Assembly: GCF_002117935.1 (NCBI RefSeq)
Contig: NZ_BDJE01000014.1
Coordinates: 1-63,113, forward strand
DNA: 63,113 bases
Reading direction: 5' to 3'
DNA from: Nocardioides sp. PD653-B2
GTDB lineage: Bacteria; Actinomycetota; Actinomycetes; Propionibacteriales; Nocardioidaceae
The position numbers and the translations under genes are program-made. Positions 34,311 through 43,281 of this stretch are shown here, piece by piece (position 1 is the stretch's first letter; each line of letters begins with the position of its first letter). The notes beneath the pieces were generated by a model that was not told the DNA's origin, did no database searches, and saw only the letters and a list, made by a program, of their open reading frames with translations.

Positions 34311-35580
34311 TCAGCGCGGCGCCAGTGGCAGTCGGACCTCCACCCGGGTCCCGGCGCCCGCCTCCGCGTCGACGTGCAGCGCACCCCCGCACCCGGTCGC
34401 GGTCCGGCGGGCGATGTCGAGACCGAGGCCGGTGCTGCCCACCCGGTCCGGGGGGTGCGCCGCGATGCCGGGCCCGTCGTCGGTGACCACCAGCCGGGCG
34501 ACGCCGTCCACCGCCTCGAGCCCGATCGCGAACGCCGTCCCGTCGGGTGTGTGCGCGAAGACGTTGTCGACGAGCACGTCCACCACGTCGGCGAGGTCGT
34601 CGGCCGCGACCGGGACGACGAGCGGGTGGCCCGGGAGCGACACCGTCATCGTGCGGCCCTGGTCCTCGGCGAGCGCGGACCAGTACTCCCGCGCGCTCCC
34701 GCACGGTCGCGGTCGCGTCGCCGGTCGAGGCCAGGTCGGTCCGCACCGGCCGCCGTGCCTCCTTGACGATCGCGTCGATCGAGCGCTGGAGAGCCCGGAT
34801 GTGGTCCGCCAGGCGGGCCGCCACCACGGGGTCGTCGACGGCCTCGGCGTCCAGCCGGAGCGCGGTCACCGGCGTCCGCAGCCGGTGGGAGAGGTCGCCG
34901 ACCGTCGCCCGCTCGGCGGCGAGCAGCTCCACCGTCCGGTCGGCCAGCCCGTTGAGGGCCCGGGCCAGCTCCTGGGTCTCCTCGGGTCCGGACACGGCGG
35001 CTCGGGCCTGGAGGTCTCCCTCGCGGAGCTGGTGGGCGACGCCGGCCACCTGGCGCACCGCCTCGCTCACCCGCTTGCCGAGCCGGGCGGCGACGAGCAG
35101 CGCCAGCGCCATCAGCAGCACGCCCAGGCCGACGATGCCCGCCCAGGCGGCCGTCACCCCGCGGCGCAGGTCGTCGGGGGTGACGCTGCTGCGCACGACG
35201 GCGGTCCCGGACTCCGCCACGACCGGGAGCAGCACCCGTCCGCCCGCGTCGTCCACGACCTCGAAGCCCTCACCGGCGGCCGCGCGGCGCACCTCGGGAT
35301 CGCTGCGCATGCCGGTGTCCGCGCCGATGACCTGCTTGTCGGCGGTGAGCACGCTGGTGCTGGGCGCACCCCGCTGGTCGAGGTCGTGGACCAGGCTGCG
35401 CAGCTGGGAGTCGTCCTGCAGGCTCGACACCAGGATTGCCATGTTGCGCGCCTCCTGGTCGGCCGCAGCCATCGCGCGGTCCTCGGCCAGGGTCCGGACC
35501 AGGAGGCAGAGGGGGATCACGAATGAGACCACGACCACCGAGGTGGTGGCCACGACCAGCCACGAGATCCGGCGACGCAT
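34311..35580 (-). pseudogene. Sensor histidine kinase, frameshifted
   Basis: The first part (ATG 35580 to about 34690, near 298 residues) encodes an intact sensor half: two membrane segments (about 7-27 and 143-165), an extracytoplasmic domain of about 110 residues, HAMP and HisKA with the phospho-acceptor His232 in VGDLSHRLRTP. The ATPase half (LVDNVFAHT, DDGPGIA, GLGLDIARR) is in another frame, from about 34690 down to the stop at 34311. One extra G in the minus-strand GGG (CCC at 34688-34690), or loss of two bases, joins them. It may be a sequencing error or a true mutation. The ATG overlaps the regulator's stop. Confidence 0.8.
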
Positions 35581-36269
35581 CAGCGGTCGTCCGGGTCGAC
35601 GAGGCGGACGCCGACCCCGCGCACGCTGATGAGGTAGCGCGGCTCGGCGGCGCTCTCGCCCAGCTTGCGCCGCAGCCACGACAGGTGGACGTCGACGGAG
35701 CGGTCGCCCCCGCCGTACGCCTGGTGCCAGACCTCGGCCAGGATCTCCCGCTTGCTCATCACCTGGCCGCGGCGCTGGGCCAGGGCCAGGAGCAGGTCGA
35801 ACTCGAGGCGGGCCAGCTCGAGGCGTCGACCGGCGAGGGTCACGGTGCGGGTGCCCTCGTCGATGACGAGCTCACCGACCCGGATCGGCTCGGTGCCGGG
35901 GGCCTGGTCGCCGGCCCGGCGCAGCACCGCCCGGACCCGCGCCTCCACCTGGTCGGTGCCGAACGGCTTCACGACGTAGTCGTCCGCGCCGCTGTCGAGC
36001 GCCTTCACCATCGTCGGGTCGTCGTCCTGCGCGGTGATGACGATGATCGGCACCCGGCTCGCCGCCCGGATCATGCCGATCAGGGCCAGCCCGCTCACGT
36101 CGGGGAGGCCGAGGTCGAGGAGCACGGTCTGGGGCCGCTCGGTGAGCACGAGCTCCAGCCCCGCCAGCCCGGTCGCCGCCACGGACACCGCGTGGCCGCG
36201 CTTGCTCAGCCCGCGGCGCACTGCCTCGCGGATCGCGTCGTCGTCCTCGATGACGAGGATGCTGGCCAT
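35580..36269 (-). CDS. OmpR/PhoB-family response regulator
   Basis: A 229-residue two-component regulator. The receiver has acidic residues at 9-10, phospho-acceptor Asp52 (LLDLGLPD), the switch Thr and Lys of VKPF near 102. A winged-helix Trans_reg_C domain follows (about 130-225) with FDLLLALAQRRGQVMSKREIL and DRSVDVHLSWLRRKLG. A TAGGTT box seven bases before ATG 36269 suggests leaderless transcription. The downstream kinase overlaps by ATGA. Its neighbourhood suggests it governs the redox/His-rich module, but this is inferred from position. Confidence 0.95.
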   Translation of the reverse strand: MASILVIEDDDAIREAVRRGLSKRGHAVSVAATGLAGLELVLTERPQTVLLDLGLPDVSGLALIGMIRAASRVPIIVITAQDDDPTMVKALDSGADDYVVKPFGTDQVEARVRAVLRRAGDQAPGTEPIRVGELVIDEGTRTVTLAGRRLELARLEFDLLLALAQRRGQVMSKREILAEVWHQAYGGGDRSVDVHLSWLRRKLGESAAEPRYLISVRGVGVRLVDPDDR

Positions 36270-36276
36270 GTCCGCA

Positions 36277-36282
36277 AACCTA
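36277..36282 (-). promoter_or_regulatory. -10 box for leaderless response regulator gene
   Basis: TAGGTT on the minus strand, seven bases before ATG 36269. Confidence 0.5.
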
Positions 36283-36331
36283 CGCGGTCGGCCGGACCCG
36301 GCACGGGGAGAACCACGAGGAGAATGGCGCG

Positions 36332-36772
36332 ATGAGCCACAGTCGCACGGTCATCTCGGCGGTCGCCGCCTGGCTGGTCGTGGTCATCCTCGGCTCGACC
36401 CTGGTGTGGGCGGTGATCTCCCGCGCGGGCGACGGCATCGCCCCCACCGTCGGTCCCGGCGTCACCGATTCGGTGACCGGTCCGAGCCGCTCCCCGGGCA
36501 GCCCGACGACTCCGTCCTCGGACGCGACCGGTGGACCCGAGCGGCGCAGCTGGCAGGGTGCCGGCGGGGTGGTCACCGCGCAGTGCCGGGGCGAGCGCAT
36601 CTCGGTGGTCGCCTCGGCCGATCCGGGGTTCGTCGTGGAGCGGGAGTCCCGCGGCCTCGACGAGGTGCGGGTGTCGTTCCAGGGCCAGGGCGACGAGGGC
36701 CGCGAGACCGAGGTCCGGGCCCGCTGCGTCGACGGCGTCCCCGACTTCGAGGTCGACGCGCGCGACGACTGA
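36332..36772 (+). CDS. Membrane-anchored protein of unknown function
   Basis: A 146-residue protein with one N-terminal membrane segment (about 8-28), a Ser/Thr/Pro/Gly linker (about 35-70) and a small beta-rich domain holding two cysteines (AQCRGERISV and VRARCVDG) that could form a disulfide. It is probably anchored with the domain outside. No family recognised. It lies between the response regulator promoter and dinG, on the dinG strand. Confidence 0.65.
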   Translation: MSHSRTVISAVAAWLVVVILGSTLVWAVISRAGDGIAPTVGPGVTDSVTGPSRSPGSPTTPSSDATGGPERRSWQGAGGVVTAQCRGERISVVASADPGFVVERESRGLDEVRVSFQGQGDEGRETEVRARCVDGVPDFEVDARDD

Positions 36773-36812
36773 GCCCTGGGGACGGCGGCCGACGGCTGTC
36801 CGGCGTCGCGGC

Positions 36813-36818
36813 TAGGGT
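36813..36818 (+). promoter_or_regulatory. -10 box for leaderless dinG-like gene
   Basis: TAGGGT six bases before GTG 36825. Confidence 0.5.
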
Positions 36819-36824
36819 TCTCGG

Positions 36825-38828
36825 GTGCCTGACGCCCCCTCCCAGAAGTCGGTCTCGGTGACCGACCTGTTGGCGACCGCGGTCGCGGCGCTGGGCGGCC
36901 AGGAGCGGGCCGGGCAGGTGGAGATGGCCGAGGCCGTCACCGCGGCGATGGAGAGCGGCGAGCACCTGCTCGTCCAGGCCGGCACCGGCACCGGCAAGTC
37001 GCTGGCCTACCTGGTGCCCAGCCTGCTCCACCGGCAGCGCGTCGTGGTGGCCACCGCGACGCTCGCGCTCCAGCACCAGCTGGTCGAGCGCGACCTGCCG
37101 CGGCTGGTCGAGGCCGTGAAGGACGCATCTGATTCTGGGGCGGGCGTCGACACGTCGTACGCCGTGCTGAAGGGTCGCTCCAACTACGCCTGCCTCCACC
37201 GGATCCGCGAGGGCGTGCCCGACGACCAGGGCGCCCTGGTCGAGCTGCCCGAGGGCTCGCTCGGCAAGAAGGTGCTCGAGCTGCGGTCCTGGGCCGAGAA
37301 GGAGGTCGAGGAGAAGGGCAGCGGCGAGCGCGACAACGCCCCGCGCCACACCGACAAGGAGTGGCGCCAGGTCAGCGTCAACCACCGCGAGTGCCTCGGC
37401 GCCGCCAAGTGCCCCTTCGGCCAGGAGTGCTTCGCCGAGCGTGCCAAGGAGAAGGCGCACCGCTCCCACCTGGTGATCACCAACCACTCCCTGCTGGCGA
37501 TCGACGCCATCGAGGGCGTGCCGATGATCCCCGACTACGACGTCGTGGTCATCGACGAGGCCCACGAGCTGACGACCCGGGTCACCCAGGCCGCGACCGA
37601 CGAGCTCTGGGCGGCCGAGGTCGAGCGGGCCGCCCGCCGCAGCCAGCGCCATGTCGACGGCCCCGAGGCCGACAACCTGGCCGACGCCTCCGACGCGCTG
37701 CGCGCCGCGATCAGCGAGGCCAGCCCCGGCCGCTTCGACCGGGTCCCCGAGGAGCTGTCCGACGCGCTGGTCCTGGTCCGCGACGCGGCCCGGGCGGTGA
37801 TCTCGGCCTACCCCAAGGGCGACGCCGCCGCCGACGACGCCGACGCCGGCCGCGCCCAGGCGAAGGGCGCCGTGCAGGAGGTTTTCGCGACCGCCGACCG
37901 GATGGCCGCCGACCTCGAGTCCGACGTGCTCTGGATGTCGGAGGGCACCGAGCGGATGCCACCGCGGCTGTGCGTCGCGCCGCTGCAGGTCTGGGGGCCG
38001 ATGCGCGACAAGCTGCTCAGCGACAAGACCGTCGTCTTCACCTCGGCCACGCTGATGCTCGGCGGCGACTTCGGCGCGGTCGCCACCAGCGTCGGTCTCA
38101 AGCCGTCGGAGCGGCTGGTCGGCGACGCGGAGCCGGCCGGCACGAGCGGCGAGACGCTGCCGTGGCGCGGCCTCGACGTCGGCAGCCCGTTCGACTACGG
38201 CAAGCAGGCGATCCTCTACATCGCCCGCCACCTGCCGCCGCCCGGCCGCGACGGGCTCGGTCCGGCCGTGCTCGACGAGATCGCCGAGCTGGTCGACGCC
38301 GCCGAGGGCCGCACCCTCGGGCTCTTCTCGTCACGACGGGCCGCGGAGACCGCGGCCGAAGCGATCCGCGATCGGCTGCCCCACCTCACCACGCTCGCGC
38401 AGGGCGACGCCCAGCTGCCCGAGCTGGCCCTGCAGTTCGTGAGCGACCCGCACACGTGCCTCTTCGGCACACTCAGCCTCTGGCAGGGCCTCGACGTGCC
38501 GGGCGACACCTGCCAGCTGGTGATCATCGACCGGATCCCGTTCCCACGGCCCGACGACCCGCTGCTCAGCGCCCGTCAGAAGGCCGCCGACCGCGCCGGC
38601 GGCAACGGCTTCATGCAGATCGCGGCGACCCACGCCGCGCTGCTGCTCGCCCAGGGCTCGGGACGGCTGATCCGCACCCACACCGACCGTGGCGTGGTGG
38701 CGGTGCTCGACCCGCGGCTCGCGACGGCCCGCTACGGCACCTTCCTCAAGGCCAGCCTGCCGCCGATGTGGACCACCACCGACCCGGCGGTCGTGCGCAA
38801 GGCGCTCGCGCGCCTGGCGGCTACCTGA
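36825..38828 (+). CDS. ATP-dependent DNA helicase, DinG/XPD-like
   Basis: A 667-residue SF2 helicase of the XPD/DinG group, thought to unwind 5' tailed duplexes, R-loops and forks. Walker A is LVQAGTGTGKSLAYL (Lys58 region). The iron-sulfur cysteines are Cys123, Cys190, Cys196 and Cys202. The DEAH box is Asp244-His247 (IDEAH). Late motifs are GLFSSRRAAE, FGTLSLWQGLDVPGD, DRIPFPRPDDP and QGSGRLIRTHTDRG. The start is GTG with a TAGGGT box. No LexA-like palindrome lies in front of it, so SOS control is not visible. Its 3' end overlaps the convergent peptidase by 8 bp. Confidence 0.94.
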   Translation: MPDAPSQKSVSVTDLLATAVAALGGQERAGQVEMAEAVTAAMESGEHLLVQAGTGTGKSLAYLVPSLLHRQRVVVATATLALQHQLVERDLPRLVEAVKDASDSGAGVDTSYAVLKGRSNYACLHRIREGVPDDQGALVELPEGSLGKKVLELRSWAEKEVEEKGSGERDNAPRHTDKEWRQVSVNHRECLGAAKCPFGQECFAERAKEKAHRSHLVITNHSLLAIDAIEGVPMIPDYDVVVIDEAHELTTRVTQAATDELWAAEVERAARRSQRHVDGPEADNLADASDALRAAISEASPGRFDRVPEELSDALVLVRDAARAVISAYPKGDAAADDADAGRAQAKGAVQEVFATADRMAADLESDVLWMSEGTERMPPRLCVAPLQVWGPMRDKLLSDKTVVFTSATLMLGGDFGAVATSVGLKPSERLVGDAEPAGTSGETLPWRGLDVGSPFDYGKQAILYIARHLPPPGRDGLGPAVLDEIAELVDAAEGRTLGLFSSRRAAETAAEAIRDRLPHLTTLAQGDAQLPELALQFVSDPHTCLFGTLSLWQGLDVPGDTCQLVIIDRIPFPRPDDPLLSARQKAADRAGGNGFMQIAATHAALLLAQGSGRLIRTHTDRGVVAVLDPRLATARYGTFLKASLPPMWTTTDPAVVRKALARLAAT

Positions 38829-40449
38829 CCGCCTGCGCCCGCACGGCCATCCGCAGGTTGTCGTCCATCGACCGGCCGTCGCAGGAGAAGCCGGCGTTCG
38901 GCGCGACCCCGCAGGTGTAGCGGATGCTGGCGTTGACCAGGGTGACCTCGACGTACGTCACGCCGCTGCCGAAGGCGAACGCCTTCGACGCGTCGCCCTG
39001 CGACGACAGGGCGAGCGCGGTCGTCTCCGGCTGGCCGGATGTGCTGTGCACCGTGACGACCGCGGCCGAGCCGCGCGACGTCGGCGGCAGGTCGACCTGC
39101 ACCTTCACCGTCCGGGCGGCGAGCCCGGAGCCACGGGTGAAGCGGAACGTCGAGCTGGCGAGGTGGTCGACCTTGCGGGTCAGCACGCCGCTGTCGCGGT
39201 GGCCGCTCGAGAGCGTCGTCCGACCGGCCGGCGACGCGACCGGGTAGTGGTTGGCGGCGCCCTCCTCGTACGACAGGCCGGGTCGCCGGTTGGCGTCGGC
39301 GAAGTCCGCGAAGACGCTGCGCAGGCTGGTGCCCTCGGCGGCGAGCTCGTGTGCGATCGCCTGCACGGAGTAGTCGTCGTCCCCGCCAGGAGCGGAGTCG
39401 GCGCGTTCCCACATGCTGCGGACGATCGTGGGCAGGCCGCCTTCGGCGTCCGGGAAGTGCTCGGTGAGGTAGCGGAAGAAGATCCAGTCGCCGTACTGCT
39501 GCACGCCGCCGTAGTCGAAGCGGTCCATCGACGCGGCGGGCCGCGCCAGCGGGCTCTGGGACAGGTACTGCAGGTTGTCGTCGACGTCGTCGTACAGCTC
39601 GTCCTCGGCCCAGGTGGCGGTCGCCTCCATGAACCAGGCGTCCTCGTAGTAGTCGTAGGCGAACTGGACGGCGTGGAAGAGCTCGTGCGCCGCGGTGACC
39701 TCGAGGTTCTTCAACGCGTCGTTGGTCGGGAACTGGTCCGAGGAGTAGTCGTTGTCGAGCACGCAGTAGGCCCAGCCGTCGTGGGGGCCGTTGCGGGGGA
39801 TGTCCTGGTCGCTGTTGCAGTAGCCGTAGTAGCCCTGGCTGCCGACGTCGGCGAGGTAGATGTCCATCCTGGCGTCGCCGCCGAGGTCCTCGTCGGGCTC
39901 GGGGGCGCGGTAGCCGGCGGCGGCATACGTGTCGAGCACGTCGGTGACGACGTCGGCCACGGTCTCGACGTAGTCGGGGATGCCGTTCTGGTCGGCGTCC
40001 TTCTGGCTCACCTTGTCGCTCGTCTGGTCCACCCAGTGCACGCAGAGGAGGTCGTTGCACGCGCGCTCCGCGTCCTCCGGGTGCAGGTAGCCCGACCCGT
40101 CGGGGTCGTTCGCACCGTCGGTCGGGCGGGCCAGGATCCGGTTGGCCGCGGCGCGGTCGTCGCCGCGCAGCTCGTTGCGCAGCACCGAGAGCCGGTGCAG
40201 CACCATCGTCGCGTCCTTCGCGGGGGCCGCCGCGCGCCGGGCGTACGTCGAGGCCGCCGGCGCGAACAGCGCCCGCGCGTCGGCCAGCGCCCGGGCGGCC
40301 GCGGGGCTGCTGGTCGTCCTCGGCCCCGGGTCGGCGGACGCTCCCGGGGCAGGGGCCACGACGAGCGCGGCGGTCACGGCGAGCGAGGCAACGAGGGCAA
40401 GGGGCTTCAGGCGCACCGGACCACTCAACCGCACCACTGCGGAAACCAA
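38821..40449 (-). CDS. Secreted putative metalloprotease (MXAN_6640-like)
   Basis: A 542-residue exported protein with a signal peptide (hydrophobic region about 14-34, ending ASADPGP). The putative protease domain carries the zinc-binding motif HELFH (His255, Glu256, His259) followed by AVQFAYDYYEDAWFMEATATW, whose Glu could be the third ligand. Earlier, DQNGIPDYVETV and GGDARMDIYL resemble calcium-binding Asp-rich loops. A C-terminal beta domain (about 400-542) contains two cysteines. It resembles the MXAN_6640-type putative metalloproteases. It stands alone and converges on dinG. ATG 40449 is used. Confidence 0.82.
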   Translation of the reverse strand: MVSAVVRLSGPVRLKPLALVASLAVTAALVVAPAPGASADPGPRTTSSPAAARALADARALFAPAASTYARRAAAPAKDATMVLHRLSVLRNELRGDDRAAANRILARPTDGANDPDGSGYLHPEDAERACNDLLCVHWVDQTSDKVSQKDADQNGIPDYVETVADVVTDVLDTYAAAGYRAPEPDEDLGGDARMDIYLADVGSQGYYGYCNSDQDIPRNGPHDGWAYCVLDNDYSSDQFPTNDALKNLEVTAAHELFHAVQFAYDYYEDAWFMEATATWAEDELYDDVDDNLQYLSQSPLARPAASMDRFDYGGVQQYGDWIFFRYLTEHFPDAEGGLPTIVRSMWERADSAPGGDDDYSVQAIAHELAAEGTSLRSVFADFADANRRPGLSYEEGAANHYPVASPAGRTTLSSGHRDSGVLTRKVDHLASSTFRFTRGSGLAARTVKVQVDLPPTSRGSAAVVTVHSTSGQPETTALALSSQGDASKAFAFGSGVTYVEVTLVNASIRYTCGVAPNAGFSCDGRSMDDNLRMAVRAQAVR

Positions 40450-40489
40450 GAACCCGGACTAGCCAGGCGGCGCGTCGGCGCCGCGCGGC

Positions 40490-41281
40490 TCAGTGGTGCG
40501 CGCGTCTCCGGAGGATCCGGTGCAGCGGGATCCGGCCGATCGCCTCGGCGACGGCCCAGCCCACGATGATCACGAACCAGCCCATCAGGGCGTCGATCAC
40601 CCAGTGGTTGCCGGTGCCGACGATCACGATGGCGGTGCCGCTCGCGTAGAGCCAGCCGAGGGCGCGCACCCAGTAGCGGGTGGCGTAGATCTGCAGCGCG
40701 AGCGCGACCCACAGCGACCAGCCGGCGTGCAGGGAGGGGAAGGCGGCGAGCTCGTTGGTCAGCCCGCCCAGGCCGCGCGGGGCGGAGGCATCCGCACCCC
40801 ACCAGCCGTCGGCGGCGTGCAGGCTGAGCACGTCGACGTACCCCTGGATGAACCGCGGCGGGGCGGTCGGGAGCGAGATGTAGGCCGCGAGCCCGAGCAG
40901 GGTGCCGATGACCAGGGCCCGGCGGGCCGGGCCGTAGCGGTCGGCACCGAGGCGCCAGAGCCAGATCAGCACGGCCCCGGTGACGAGGTAGTGGAGCGTC
41001 GCGTACCAGTAGCTGCCGGCCAGGCCGAGGACCCGGTGGTCGCTGAACAGCTGGTTGAGCGGGACCTCCCACTGGATGCCGAGGATCGACTCGACGTGGA
41101 GCAGCTCGTTGGCGCGGTCGAGGGCCGGGCCCATGCTCGTGTCGGCCACCAGCCGGGCGAGGCTGTAGAAGACCCAGAGGGCGAGGATCAGGACCAGCTC
41201 GAAGACGGCGCGCGCCCAGCGCGACGACTTCTTCGCCGGGGTGAGTGCAGGTGCTGTTGCCACAGCACCACCGTCTTTCAT
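40490..41281 (-). CDS. PAP2 family phosphatase / inositolphosphotransferase-like membrane protein
   Basis: A 263-residue polytopic protein with about six membrane segments. The catalytic motifs are AAFPSLHAGWSLW (His of C2) and GTGNHWVIDALMGW (His and Asp of C3). These match PAP2_3 members such as inositol phosphorylceramide synthase-like and phosphatidylinositol/lipid phosphotransferases. A role in phospholipid or lipoglycan head-group transfer is plausible. ATG 41281 has a GGGAGG site; TTG 41293 would be an alternative. Confidence 0.88.
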   Translation of the reverse strand: MKDGGAVATAPALTPAKKSSRWARAVFELVLILALWVFYSLARLVADTSMGPALDRANELLHVESILGIQWEVPLNQLFSDHRVLGLAGSYWYATLHYLVTGAVLIWLWRLGADRYGPARRALVIGTLLGLAAYISLPTAPPRFIQGYVDVLSLHAADGWWGADASAPRGLGGLTNELAAFPSLHAGWSLWVALALQIYATRYWVRALGWLYASGTAIVIVGTGNHWVIDALMGWFVIIVGWAVAEAIGRIPLHRILRRRAHH

Positions 41282-41364
41282 GCACCCTCCCAACGCATCG
41301 GGGCTACGCCCCCCTCACAACACCAGGGTCGGGTCAGGTGATTCCCCGATGTCGCGGACAGACG

Positions 41365-42105
41365 TCAGACCCGACGAAGGACGGCCGTCACTTTACCGAG
41401 GATCGTCGCGTTCGTGCCGTCGATGGGATCGTAGGCATCGTTGTGGGGCAGGAGCCACACATTTCCGTCCTTGCGCTGGAACGTCTTCACCGTGGCCTCG
41501 CCGTCGATCATCGCCGCGACGATCTCCCCGTTCTCGGCGGTGGGCTGCTGGCGGATCACGACGTAGTCGCCGCTGCAGATCGCCGCGTCGATCATCGAGT
41601 CGCCGGAGACCTCCAACAGGAACAGCTGGCCGTCGCCGACGAGCTGCTTCGGCAGCGGGAAGATGTCCTCGACGCGCTCCTCGGCGAGGATCGGGCCACC
41701 GGCCGCGATCCGGCCGACCATGGGGACGTACGTCGCGGCGGGCATCGCGTCGCCGATGCCGGTCTCGTCGTACGACGTCTCCTCGGCGCTCGACATGGAG
41801 CGGCGGGCGGCCATCACCTCGGGCAGGAACACCTCGAGCGCGCGCGGCCGGTTGGGGTCGCGCTTGAGGAAGCCCTTCTCCTCGAGCACCTTGAGCTGGT
41901 GGGCGACGCTCGACGAGCTGGTCAGCCCGACCGCCTCGCCGATCTCCCGCATGCTCGGCGGGTAGCCGCGCTTCTCGATGGCTTCCTTGATGTGCGCGAG
42001 CACCCGTTGCTGGCGCGGCGTCAGTCCGGTCGCGTCGGGCGGCCCGTCGGGGAGCTCGGCGACGGTCTTGCTCGGGTCTTTCCCCGGCGACTTGTTGGTG
42101 GCCAT
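41365..42105 (-). CDS. lexA: Transcriptional repressor LexA
   Basis: The SOS repressor, 246 residues. After a short disordered N-terminus, the winged-helix domain (about 28-92) reads [37 protein letters not shown]. The autoprotease domain has the cleavage pair Ala135-Gly136 (GRIAAGGP), nucleophile Ser170 (SGDSM) and Lys207 (ATVKTF). ATG 42105 is used since a TACCGT box lies six bases upstream and a LexA-box-like palindrome lies 32 bp upstream; the longer frame runs into it. Autoregulation is expected. Confidence 0.97.
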   Translation of the reverse strand: MATNKSPGKDPSKTVAELPDGPPDATGLTPRQQRVLAHIKEAIEKRGYPPSMREIGEAVGLTSSSSVAHQLKVLEEKGFLKRDPNRPRALEVFLPEVMAARRSMSSAEETSYDETGIGDAMPAATYVPMVGRIAAGGPILAEERVEDIFPLPKQLVGDGQLFLLEVSGDSMIDAAICSGDYVVIRQQPTAENGEIVAAMIDGEATVKTFQRKDGNVWLLPHNDAYDPIDGTNATILGKVTAVLRRV

Positions 42106-42111
42106 GGACGC

Positions 42112-42117
42112 ACGGTA
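42112..42117 (-). promoter_or_regulatory. -10 box for leaderless lexA
   Basis: TACCGT on the minus strand, six bases before ATG 42105. The LexA-like box at 42137-42152 would cover the -35 zone. Confidence 0.5.
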
Positions 42118-42136
42118 GCCATTGCGGGCCCGTCGT

Positions 42137-42152
42137 TCAAACATCTGTTCGA
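42137..42152. promoter_or_regulatory. LexA (SOS) box 1
   Basis: TCAAACATCTGTTCGA matches the actinobacterial SOS operator TCGAAC-N4-GTTCGA at all but one arm base. It is the box nearest lexA. Confidence 0.8.
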
Positions 42153-42185
42153 ACGGGCGTGTCGCGCCGTCGGGTCGAAAGTCGT

Positions 42186-42201
42186 TCGAACGAATGTTCG
42201 T
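42186..42201. promoter_or_regulatory. LexA (SOS) box 2
   Basis: TCGAACGAATGTTCGT matches TCGAAC-N4-GTTCGA with one arm mismatch. It lies 81 bp before the lexA start. Confidence 0.82.
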
Positions 42202-42218
42202 GTCGGGCCTTGATTCGT

Positions 42219-42269
42219 TCGAACAGGTGCTCTAACGTCGTACATGTGTTCGATCGAACGTCTGATCGA
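42219..42269. promoter_or_regulatory. Cluster of three LexA-like boxes facing the LysM gene
   Basis: Three near-contiguous boxes: TCGAACAGGTGCTCTA (42219-42234, two arm mismatches), TCGTACATGTGTTCGA (42238-42253, one) and TCGAACGTCTGATCGA (42254-42269, one). The last two abut without a gap, sharing a GTTCGATCGAAC core. They lie about 130-180 bp before the LysM ATG, suitable for strong damage-inducible repression of that gene. Confidence 0.75.
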
Positions 42270-42397
42270 GCCGCAGGTCCAGACAGCTCCTCCGGGACTG
42301 TCGGTGGCGGCCACTAGACATAGGCACAGAAGCAGACAGGCACCGAGCGGACACACGCAGACCCGAGGCAGACCGCCACTTCCCCAGGAGGTCACAG

Positions 42398-42751
42398 ATG
42401 AGCACCATGACGATCCACCACCCCACCGTTTCCCGGCCGGTCTCCCGGCCGACGACCGGCACGCTGCGGCTGACCCGCCGCGGCCGTCTCGTGGTGCTCA
42501 CCCTCGCGCTGCTCGCCGTCCTCGCCGCCGGCATCGTGATCGCCTCCGGCTCGGTCGCCACCGACGAGCCCGGCACCCCGGTGCCGACCCGCGTGGTGAT
42601 GGTCGGCACCGGCGACACTCTCTGGGACATCGCCGCCGACGCCGCCGACGACGGTGACGTGCGCGCCATGATCGACCGGATCGAGCGGCTCAACGCCCTG
42701 GACACGGGCATGGTCTCGGCGGGCCAGAAGCTGCTCGTCCCGACCGAGTAG
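42398..42751 (+). CDS. LysM-domain membrane protein, likely SOS-induced cell-division inhibitor
   Basis: A 117-residue protein: cytoplasmic Thr/Arg-rich start, one membrane helix (about 31-50), then a LysM peptidoglycan-binding domain (about 66-115; VMVGTGDTLWDIA, DRIERLN, AGQKLLVP). This size and layout, and divergence from lexA over SOS boxes, match Bacillus YneA and mycobacterial Rv2719c, which stop division during DNA damage. The function here is inferred from that synteny and regulation. The leader is long (about 130 nt after the boxes) and an AGGAGG site precedes the ATG. A strong hairpin follows. Confidence 0.88.
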   Translation: MSTMTIHHPTVSRPVSRPTTGTLRLTRRGRLVVLTLALLAVLAAGIVIASGSVATDEPGTPVPTRVVMVGTGDTLWDIAADAADDGDVRAMIDRIERLNALDTGMVSAGQKLLVPTE

Positions 42752-42801
42752 CCCACCAACTTCGCCAGCCGACTCGACCCCGGCTGACGAGCCGGGGAAG
42801 A

Positions 42802-42831
42802 CAGGGAGCGGGGCCTCGGCCCCGCTCCCTG
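42802..42831 (+). terminator. Hairpin terminator after LysM gene
   Basis: CAGGGAGCGGGGC and GCCCCGCTCCCTG form a perfect 13-bp stem with a CTCG tetraloop, followed by CGGCATTTC. It is the strongest short-loop terminator-like hairpin I found here. Confidence 0.85.
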
Positions 42832-42867
42832 CGGCATTTCCCGACGGCGGCTCGCGCGGGGGAGTCC

Positions 42868-42873
42868 TACGCT
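42868..42873 (+). promoter_or_regulatory. -10 box for leaderless DUF3052 gene
   Basis: TACGCT six bases before ATG 42880. Confidence 0.5.
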
Positions 42874-42879
42874 CTCGCC

Positions 42880-43278
42880 ATGGCCGGCTACTCAGGCACC
42901 CCGCTCGAGCGCAAGCTCGGGATCCGGGAGTCGCAGGTGGTGTTCCTCGACGGCGCCCCCGAGGGGCTCGACCTCGCCGCGCCGGGCGCCGTACGCCGGC
43001 TGCCGCGGACCGCTGACGTGACCCTCACCTTCCACACCTCGCTCGCCGCGCTGAGCGCGCGGCTGCCGGTGCTCTTCGAGCGCACCAGCACCGCCGGGAT
43101 GGTGTGGGTGTGCTGGCCGAAGAAGGCCGCCCAGAAGGCGTTCGGGATCGCCAGCGACCTGGACGAGAACCGGGTCCGCGAGCTCGGCCTGCGGCTCGGC
43201 TTCGTCGACGTCAAGGTCGCCGCGGTCGACGACACCTGGTCGGGGCTGAAGTTCGTGCGCCGGCTGGCCGACCGGTAG
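42880..43278 (+). CDS. DUF3052 family protein
   Basis: A 132-residue cytosolic protein matching the DUF3052 pattern: GYSGTPLERKLGI at the start, WVCWPKKAAQKAFGIASDLDENRVRELGL in the centre and VAAVDDTWSGLKFVRR at the end. Members are widespread in actinobacteria, and as far as I know no biochemical role has been established. It is expressed from its own leaderless promoter, isolated by the terminator upstream, and ends 3 bp from a convergent gene. Confidence 0.88.
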   Translation: MAGYSGTPLERKLGIRESQVVFLDGAPEGLDLAAPGAVRRLPRTADVTLTFHTSLAALSARLPVLFERTSTAGMVWVCWPKKAAQKAFGIASDLDENRVRELGLRLGFVDVKVAAVDDTWSGLKFVRRLADR

Positions 43279-43281
43279 CGG

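Noticed and set aside
41300..41312. GGGGCTACGCCCC as lexA terminator
   Set aside because: The stem is only five base pairs with no U-tract; such hairpins are frequent by chance at this GC content.
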